Source: Bryum argenteum
Taxonomy: Eukaryota > Streptophyta > Bryopsida > Bryales > Bryaceae
Assembly: GCA_037043015.1 (NCBI GenBank)
Contig: CM073323.1
Coordinates: forward strand, 26,192,758-26,256,757
Direction: 5' to 3'
Length of the DNA stretch: 64,000 bases
Below, one piece after another: positions 56,208 to 64,000 of this stretch. Numbering within the stretch: the first letter of the stretch is position 1; every line of letters begins with the position of its first letter. The translations under genes and the position numbers were made by a program. Below the pieces are notes generated by a model, which made no database searches, was not told where the DNA came from, and saw only the letters and a program-made list of their open reading frames with translations.

Positions 56208-57812
56208 ATGGCGATCCGGGTGGTGAATCCGAATGCGGAGATGCTGAGTAAGTCAGCAGCTCTGCACATGAACATAAGTGCCGCGAAGGGGTTACAAGAC
56301 GTGTTGAAGACGAACTTAGGGCCGAAAGGAACGATTAAGATGCTTGTGGGCGGGTCAGGGGACATCAAGCTGACTAAGGACGGTAACACATTGTTGAAGG
56401 AGATGCAAATCCAAAATCCTACCGCTATCATGATCGCGCGGACGGCCGTTGCGCAGGACGACATCAGCGGGGACGGCACAACTTCAACGGTTTTGGTGAT
56501 CGGGGAGCTTATGAAGCAAGCGGAGCGGTTCATTGCCGAGGGGATGCACCCGCGCGTGCTGGTGGACGGATTCGAGATCGCGAAGAAAGAGACGCTGGCA
56601 TTTCTGGAGACTTTCAAAACCCCCGTGGCAGTTGGTGACCAGCTCGACAAGGAGTTGCTCAAAGTGGTTGCTCGGACGTCACTTCGAACCAAGGTGCACG
56701 AAGAGCTTGCCGATAAGCTCACGGAGATTGTGGTGAACGCCGTGCTGTGTGTGCAGAAACCAGATGAAGCCATCGATCTCTTCATGGTGGAGATCATGCA
56801 CATGCGACACAAGTTCGATACCGACACCCGTCTAGTAGAAGGTCTGGTCCTGGACCACGGTGCTCGTCACCCTGACATGAAGAAACGTGTAGAAAATTGT
56901 TATATCCTGACATGCAATGTCTCATTGGAGTACGAGAAGAGCGAGGTGAACGCCGGATTCTTTTACCACAACGCCGAGCAACGGGAGCGAATGGTGGCAG
57001 CCGAGCGTCGTTCAGTGGACGAGAAGGTGCTGAAGATCATCAAGCTGAAGAAGCAAGTGTGTGATGGCACCGACAAAAACTTCGTCGTGATCAACCAGAA
57101 GGGCATCGATCCTGTATCCCTCGACCTACTGGCCCGCGAAGGAATCGTAGGTCTTCGGAGGGCCAAGCGCAGGAACATGGAGCGGCTGATCCTCACATGC
57201 GGTGGCGAGGCTGTCGAGTCTGTTGAGGATTTAACTCCAGATGTACTCGGCGAGGCTGGCGTTGTCTACGAACACGTACTCGGCGAGGAGAAGTACACAT
57301 TCGTAGAGAATGTGAAGAACCCCCACTCTTGCACAATTCTCATCACAGGACCGAACGATTACACGATTGCACAGATCAAGGATGCCATTCGGGATGGACT
57401 GAGAGCAGTGAAGAATACCATAGAAGATGAGGCTGTGATCTTGGGAGCTGGTGCGTTCGAAGTGGCTGCTCGCCAGCATTTGATGAACAATGTTCGGAAG
57501 ACAGTGCAAGGAAGAGCTCAGCTGGGAGTGCAGGCATTCGCTGATGCGCTTTTGGTGATTCCAAAGACATTGGCTGACAACTCGGGGCTTGATACGCAAG
57601 ATGTGCTGATCAATTTGCAGTCCGAGCATGATGCTGGCAATGTTGTTGGTTTGGATCAGACTACAGGCGACCCCATTGACCCCAACGTGCAAGGAATCTT
57701 CGACAATTACTCCGTGAAACGCCAAATCATCACCTCTGCGCCAGTGATTGCAGCTCAGCTTCTTCTTGTCGACGAGGTCATCCGGGCGGGTCGCAACATG
57801 CGCAAGCAATGA
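56208..57812 (+). CDS. CCT6: CCT chaperonin subunit zeta (TCP-1 zeta)
   Basis: One intronless frame of 534 aa, the full family length. CCT6 is one of eight subunits of the cytosolic TRiC/CCT ring that folds actin, tubulin and other proteins using ATP. Group II chaperonin signatures are visible: [10 protein letters not shown] (37-46), [10 protein letters not shown] (86-95, ATP site), the substrate/lid region, and [10 protein letters not shown] with [14 protein letters not shown] in the second equatorial half. [20 protein letters not shown] at the start is typical of the zeta subunit. The absence of coding introns is unusual beside its multi-exon neighbours but may be ancestral. It is convergent with the claspin-like gene. 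Confidence 0.97.
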   Translation: MAIRVVNPNAEMLSKSAALHMNISAAKGLQDVLKTNLGPKGTIKMLVGGSGDIKLTKDGNTLLKEMQIQNPTAIMIARTAVAQDDISGDGTTSTVLVIGELMKQAERFIAEGMHPRVLVDGFEIAKKETLAFLETFKTPVAVGDQLDKELLKVVARTSLRTKVHEELADKLTEIVVNAVLCVQKPDEAIDLFMVEIMHMRHKFDTDTRLVEGLVLDHGARHPDMKKRVENCYILTCNVSLEYEKSEVNAGFFYHNAEQRERMVAAERRSVDEKVLKIIKLKKQVCDGTDKNFVVINQKGIDPVSLDLLAREGIVGLRRAKRRNMERLILTCGGEAVESVEDLTPDVLGEAGVVYEHVLGEEKYTFVENVKNPHSCTILITGPNDYTIAQIKDAIRDGLRAVKNTIEDEAVILGAGAFEVAARQHLMNNVRKTVQGRAQLGVQAFADALLVIPKTLADNSGLDTQDVLINLQSEHDAGNVVGLDQTTGDPIDPNVQGIFDNYSVKRQIITSAPVIAAQLLLVDEVIRAGRNMRKQ

Positions 57813-58753
57813 CGAGATGATTAGCCATTTTGATTGTTTTGAGCAATTGATCAGTGGGTGGAATTTTATGAAGGCCTCTTCCCACCCTCCTTCACTGTCG
57901 TGGATAGGAATCGGATCTGGACTATCTCTTTTGTTAGGACAATGTGCGGTTAAATTTTGAGTATAGAAACTTCTGTAACAACCTGTGTAAGTTCCGATTG
58001 GGGCTCCCTAGCTTTCTCTTCCTTATTAACACTGTTAACAATGTTCCTTATCAGTCGATCTCAAGTATGTTCTGTCAACCATTCTAAGTCTTACGACTAT
58101 CTTTAGATCCATTTTTGAGCCCTGTATGTGCTTCGCCTCCCGATATTAGAGGTTCTAACACTTAGGACGGTGTTGCTTGGCTGTTGACTTTGGCTAGAAG
58201 CTTGCTCAAGCTGCCAACGGTTTATTAGTAAATATGACCTACAATCGATGAGATTACGAAGCATGACGACTTGTTCCAAAGAAAAGTAAAAACTCCACAA
58301 TCTGCTACAAGTTTCAAACTTCAAAGGAATAGAAATTCGTGGCCAATCCAAACGCAAACGACGCAAACGACCCAAGTTAAGCTTCATTACGCCTTGGGGG
58401 TCAACAAAATTATTGTAATAGGACTTTCAGAGATTACAAAAGTAGGGAATGTGTTTTGCATATTATGATGTTAAAACTAATTTTCATATGAGAAATCATA
58501 TCGAACCTGAATCATAAATAGACACAAAGATTTAAACTTTGTGAGTAACACAGATCATTGAGAATGTAGATGTATGATTTACATCAAATATAACGACCAG
58601 TACAGTATTATGAATCCTAATTTCCTTCCAATGCACCAGGTGATACTATATGCAAAGGAAAAATAGTAAATTTACAATGAATAGTTTATAATACAAGTGT
58701 GATGTGAGTAATAATAGCCCATAATGGGGTGCAAATTGAGCAGGCTTTTCGCT
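57813..58753. other. convergent 3-prime region of CCT6 and claspin-like genes
   Basis: 0.94 kb of AT-rich DNA between two convergent stop codons; it holds both 3-prime UTRs. No other feature seen. Confidence 0.55.
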
Positions 58754-61700
58754 CTAAAATTTGCGGCGTTTCGAAGGAGTGACAGACTTTTTGGTGGCGA
58801 ACATGGAGAAGGCTTCTGTGTTACTGCTCCACTTCTTGGCGATGGCTGATGCGGAATTCTTCGTCAAATCCTGTTCCAGTTCTTTGGACTGTTTCTTGAG
58901 CATGTCAAAGAGCGAAGGCCCCCTTGCTGGTTGAGCAGCAGGCCGCTGTTTCTTTCCTCCTGTTGAGCTGATACCTTTGTCAGGTACACTCTTGGAGACT
59001 CCTGCTTTCTGTGTTTTGCCAACCAAATTTACCAGTCAGGCACCTTAAACCCTGAACCTAGCAGCACATGGACGTAAAAAGACTCGATAGAGACAGTATG
59101 TACCTTCTCTTCTTGAGGTGGATTAGAAGGAAAGCCATGGTTGCTGTTGCTGTCATCGCGACCAAAAACAAACGAACGCGAATTTCCACTTGACCCAACA
59201 TGCCTTTGAGCAGGTGGAGGAAGTGACGATGAGGATGAGCTGCGTCCAAGAAATGATGGCTGCATGTCACAAAACTGTGTTAATGAAAATGCAATGGTTC
59301 CACTCACTAGAATGATCAAATTCTAATTCTGTGTCACTAAGAGAAAGTGCCATATGGATACAATATGCAAGGTTAGACATCGGTAGATAACAAGCTTGTA
59401 TTAATCGTTCAAGATTTTGTGGAAAGCAGTGTTGAGTACTAATGTCTATCTGTATCGGGATTAAAGATAGATTCGGGATTTAAGTAGCTTGGAAGGTAGC
59501 GAAAGATGTTTACCCTGGAAGGAAGGGATGCACTAGTCGCGACTCGGATCTCTGAGGGACCTGAACCAGAACACAGAAGCGTTGTTTACTCGAACACAAT
59601 GATCATTGTATGCAAACTTGAAGTAACAAATTTGATATGAAAGTGACAAGGAGTGAAGAGTGATATTTGTATACCCGTGGTGGATTTGGTCTTCAAGTTG
59701 CCGACATTGACTTTAGTGATGAGACTCAAAACTTCTCGAGAACTCTCATCGTCTGCAGGTGATAAGAAAACCAGTTGTTCTTCCTGTTGCAAAACCTGCA
59801 GTTGTTAGAATCCAAAATCGCAAGTGGAACGTAAACTAAGTCGCATTGCAAGGATTTTGTGACTGACCGATTCTTCTAACATGCGTTGTCTTATGATAGA
59901 CTGCTCGTGCTCTTCATCGTCCTCAATGACCTCATCTTCTTCCACATCAGGCTCCTCCTCCCTGTCATTGTCCTCGTACTCATCGAGCAAACAGTCCATC
60001 TCTAGCTCTTGGCTCTTCGTTCTTTGTCGCAAATCAATTGAAGGTTCTTCTATGAGGTCCTCTTCGGCATCTTGACTGCTATTCTTGTCATGAATTTCAG
60101 AGCCTCTAGTATTTAAAAGGTCGTCATCTTCATCCAAGCAGCTAACCACTCGGTCTCGACCCTTCCATCTTGTACTCCGGCCTGTTCGTAAGCGCTCCAG
60201 AATGTCTTCGGTTTGTTCCGTGTCCTGCAAAACTCAGTAAGCGGTAGTGCTTTTAGTTTCTGAAGATGGCAACACCCTTGAGAAATGACTTGGGGAAGTA
60301 GTTGCTTTTCGATTCCAACCTGCTGGTCGAGCCACTTGCGGTGCAGAGCATCCCGGCGAGCTTTGTCTTCCACCTTCTCCTTTTCACTGACTGCAATGAG
60401 GTCCTTCAGATCTTCCTCATCTCCTATCACTTCTTCTTCGGCATTCTCGGCTAAAACGTCTTCATCCTCGTCTTCTGCCTCATCATCGATCAGACCTCTG
60501 ACATGTGTAGCTCCTGTGAAGACCTCAGATGGCCTCAAGTCTGTTTCTTGAAAGAGCTTGTCACGCACCGGCCTGAACAATACCGAATTAAAAGATAAAT
60601 CGATAATGATAGAAAAAATGTAGGAAATACAGACACTGAAGAAATCAAAGACATCGATATCGTTCAAGGTACAAACCTCGGCGTTAATTCCTCATCAAGC
60701 CCCACGGTAATCGAGTCCGTAGTACCCACAGATTCAAATTGTAAAGTTTCAAGACTTTCAGTGGCACCACTTAGCTGCGATGTACAAAGGAGCTCCTGCA
60801 GAAATGTACATGACAAGTTGTCAGCTTCCAAAGTGATTCAAAGTTGCAAACCGTACAAGCAGAGTATAGGTGTAGAACCTGTGTATCCATGATGCATTGA
60901 CTCCTCTCCAAGCCGAAGTCTTTCTTGTCCGATGCCTGGCCACAAGGATCGAGATAACAAATTAGCGGTCATATCTCCATTTAGTACTTTCAAGATTTTA
61001 TAACATCTTGCTAATGTTCTTACCAAATCATCAAGAGTGGCGCCTTCGTGACCCTCCGGAATCCTCTTCTCAGAAATATCTTGAGCACTTCCATCAGCTT
61101 CAGCAATTTCCACATCTTCCGTATCCTGCATACAATACATTCAGTACTTATCTAGGCATCGACCGTTTACAGTAGAAAAGTGGGAACATGAGTACTTCTT
61201 GGGGGTTTTACGAAACAAACCCTTGTGACTTCAACAACAACAGTGGTTTCTACAGTCTTCACTTCCTCGGTCTTCTTCACAACAGTTGAGCTAAAGATCT
61301 CAATCTCGACCTCTGTATCTCCATCTACTGTAAGGTCCACATAACTGTTGCTTTTCTCCTCCCTTCCTGGTTGAGACACTGATTTCGTCTCTGACTCCTG
61401 CGATGGACCTGCTCCAGAGCCACTGAGATAACAACCACCAATTAATAATCTCAGCATCGCCCTAAAATCATGAATCATGATGCTGGTGAATCATGAGAAG
61501 CTTGAGAGTACCTGCATCCTAGCTGAAGCCGTCTTTGACGTATCTTTTCCAATACACTGGACACTGGTTTCATGACCGGTGCTGGAGCCACAAATGCAAC
61601 TCCCTTCGACTCTGTGGTCCATCAAAAAATGTTCAATCTCTATTGCTGACGAGCAGCTCATAACCTTGATATAGTGAGACAGAACGTCATTACCTCGCAG

Positions 61701-63553
61701 AAGTCTTTGAGATTCGGCATATATTTCCTCCCGCTTGGCTCTCTCCTCTTCCTTCTTAGGCTGCAAGTGCGCAAATAGCCAATCGATGTAAGAAAAAAAT
61801 TACTATTCCATTACTGAGAGCAGATTGGTCTTGCCAGATCATGATCTTCATTCATAATCTCTCCGATTATGGGGGCAATGGAATCAATTTTCCATAAGAG
61901 ACCTTGCAAGTACAAGAAAACAGGAGGTTGATGAACATCCAGCTAGCAAATGCATGTCGTAATAGGAAGAGGCCTCTATACACAAAATGCAAGATTCTCT
62001 AAGTTACCTTTTTCTTCTTCCCATCCTGATCGTCAATGCCGACAGGATCAATTTGAATCGTTTGCTTCTTCTCTTTGGTGGGCTTGGGTTCTGGTTTCGA
62101 CATCTCAGCGACCATCTGTCTTGCTTTCGCCAAGATGCTTTCCATAGACATCTCCTCTTCAGCCCAACCATCGGTCCATCCTCCTGCATTAGAGTCACCA
62201 TTTCCCTTCTCGGAGTCCGATGCTTCTCCTTCACCTTCAGAATCTGAGCCCTCTTCAGCATTGCCAATATCTGTATCTGAGTCCTGCTTGACTTCACCAT
62301 CATTTTCTATGCCATCCATTGCCTCTACCTCACTCTCAAAAGTCATGCCAGTCGCTTGTGCTGAACACCTCTTCACAGTGTTTGATCTCTTCTTCTTGCT
62401 CAGAGGCGCACTCTCTGTTCAAAATATCAACACCAGTAAGCCTCGCATCGCCAAAGTAAGAAAAATGGTGACATACATAAACCAGAAAGTTTATGATCTC
62501 ACAAGGAATTAAACAATCGGATGTTAACGATTGCAACGACGTAATATCACTGTACAATTCACATTTCATGTGATGACTGGCAGGATAGCAAGCTAATTTA
62601 CACGTGTTACATAAATTCGCTCTATTCGGAATTAAGATTCTCAGAAAACTGAACATTCGAAGAACCGTACTTGATAGAGATCGCTAGAACCCGTCTTCGA
62701 TCAAGTTGGTTATTAAGATTCACACTGACGATTACTTGGAGTATATCAGTAAATGGAGCGAGTTTCATTCTGATTCTTAAAACCCTAATATTAAGCACGA
62801 ATTGTGTGGCATGAACCTATTCTCAGAAGTGAAGAAATTACTGATTGAGGAATTCAAAATGTTTAACCAGCCGTCTTGTGCCAATCATGTCATAGCAGAG
62901 CCAAAAAGCCCTGCACCTAACGTTCTGAATTGTGCTAAATAACTTGTCATTAGAATTGTAAGGTTGCGCACTCGTAGACTTCTTAAACAGAATCTTGAAA
63001 TTTCCTTGGTATAAGAATTCAAAGAACTATTACAATGTTGTTTTTTCCTGAAATGTAAAGGTACTGGATAAAGAATGTTACGGTAGTCAAAGAATTAGGT
63101 CTCAGCACTAACAAGTATTGAGCTTGATAGACACTCACCTTCACCAAGGTCCTCACCGACATCGCTTGGAAGCGGCAGAGCGTCCTCTTCAACAGTGTCC
63201 ACGCGAACTTCTCCTTCCGCCTCTGCAACAGTGATATTCACACCCTCTGTCGCAGTCTGCTTCGACATATCCACTACAGCAGCTAAAATTGTTCTCTGCA
63301 CAGCTGCTTTCCTCTTCTTGCCTCCATCGTCACCCTTTCCGAACCGCTTCAGAATCTCCTCCGCTGTTTCACGCACCTGACAGTCACTGACCGCCTTCTC
63401 AGCAATCTCCGGAACCTCGACTTGGCCATCGCCAATCACCGCCTCCTCGATCTCAATCTCCTTCACTTTCCTCAGCCTCCGCATCTTCTTCACGGGCGAT
63501 GACGAAACCTCAACACTGTCCTCCATCAAATCCGCCATAGTGACCTCCGCCAT
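58754..63553 (-). CDS. claspin/Mrc1-like replication checkpoint mediator
   Basis: Fourteen exons on the minus strand, 63553-63139, 62414-62008, 61760-61694, 61611-61512, 61422-61221, 61125-61024, 60935-60879, 60795-60677, 60572-60320, 60224-59868, 59795-59675, 59560-59514, 59259-59104 and 59008-58754, all GT-AG and in phase, give 885 aa. Claspin/Mrc1 travels with the replisome and links stalled forks to the ATR checkpoint kinase. Family-like segments are EEIYAESQRLLRES, VSSVLEKIRQRR, an acidic MRC1-like block (VRGLIDDEAEDEDEDV ... DEEDLKDLIA), RDALHRKWLDQQ, and a second acidic block before RQRMLEES. Most of the rest is disordered and acidic. The C-terminus is basic (PSKRRKF). An in-frame ATG at 63907 could add 118 residues, but that part looks like leader DNA. 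Confidence 0.8.
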
Positions 63554-64000
63554 GATCAGAAAGCGAGTATTAGACGAGCTAAAGGCGCATTTTGGCGACA
63601 AACTAATGCTCAGATTGAGCTCAAAATTGCAAAACCGGTGATTGAAGAGAGATTGCTCGAGAGCTTGGATCGGTGAGGAAGGGAGCAAGAGAGGTTTGAA
63701 TGAACAGAGACATCGACCGTCCGATCTGGAGAGGCGACAGATCCTCGCCGTCCGAAAACGCGCGGGAGAGTGAGCTTCAAGAGGAAGAATGGCGGGGGAG
63801 TCTTTCGCCACGTATGAAAACGTATGCAGATGAATAGTAGATGGCGATGGATGAATGTGTGGTGCTACGGATGAACAGTTCTTGATTCTATGGTCACTCA
63901 AGGACATGCAATCTACTTTTAATTATTAAAATTTTATTATCAATTGAAGTAATTCTCATTAGTGAATGAATTTTATGATAAGCTGAGTAAACCTGAATAT
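63554..64000. promoter_or_regulatory. claspin-like gene upstream region
   Basis: 5-prime leader and promoter of the claspin-like gene up to the window edge. An E2F-like site was looked for (TTTSGCGC); the closest is GGCGGGGGAG near 63789 on the plus strand, which is not convincing. Confidence 0.4.

Noticed and set aside
63554-63907. N-terminal extension of the claspin-like protein from an ATG at 63907
   Set aside because: The extra 118 residues look like translated leader DNA; the ATG at 63553 starts directly before the acidic, conserved-looking part. Kept only as an alternative.
1-64000. CRISPR array, operon or prophage
   Set aside because: The genes carry spliceosomal introns and plant families; the tandem arrays have no spacers. 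Nothing here is prokaryotic.

Overview
This is a nuclear window from a plant. Eleven of the twelve genes I can assemble are plant or pan-eukaryotic housekeeping genes. They have short GT-AG introns (about 65-310 bp, a few longer) and GC-richer exons embedded in AT-rich DNA. A Tctex1-type dynein light chain (3167-4130) points to a lineage that still makes flagellated sperm, such as a bryophyte, lycophyte or fern, because flowering plants have lost axonemal dyneins. The plant-type AXR4, ESV1, PLATZ-like and BTB genes fit a streptophyte. I cannot name the species.

Layout. 1.5-7.8 kb is gene-dense: an AXR4-like alpha/beta-hydrolase protein (+), the dynein light chain (-), ketopantoate hydroxymethyltransferase panB/KPHMT (-) and the telomere CST subunit TEN1 (+). 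7.8-12.7 kb is repeats. A BTB/POZ gene (+) lies at 13.57-14.81 kb and is followed by a 36-bp minisatellite. 15.5-31.1 kb is a transposon graveyard. It holds TTAA-flanked elements nested in one another, a decayed Tc1-like transposon with unusually long arms sitting inside one of them, foldback MITEs, SINE-like pieces and minisatellites. A seven-exon HAD phosphatase gene (-, 31.19-34.69 kb) carries three unrelated MITEs in three consecutive introns. A small alanine-rich protein (-, 36.46-36.81 kb) has two perfect CCACGTGG boxes upstream.

From 38 kb the window is gene-rich again: a thioredoxin-like [2Fe-2S]/TPR protein (-), a Mut7-type exonuclease/ribonuclease (+), EARLY STARVATION 1 (+, 12 exons), a PLATZ-like zinc protein (+) with a 14-bp tandem array right after its stop, CCT6/TCP-1 zeta (+, intronless CDS), and a claspin/Mrc1-like checkpoint mediator (-, 14 exons).

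The genes do not form a pathway; this is an ordinary eukaryotic gene neighbourhood. The most unusual points are these. (1) The exonuclease gene has a DEDDy domain split by about 335 residues of coiled coil and acidic sequence. (2) A DD34E Tc1-like transposon has roughly 580-bp near-identical inverted arms, each built of three direct repeats. (3) A TTAA-targeting element family proves its own target-site duplication by self-insertion. (4) The HAD introns are loaded with MITEs. All exon joins were made by hand from splice signals and reading phase; no database search was possible.
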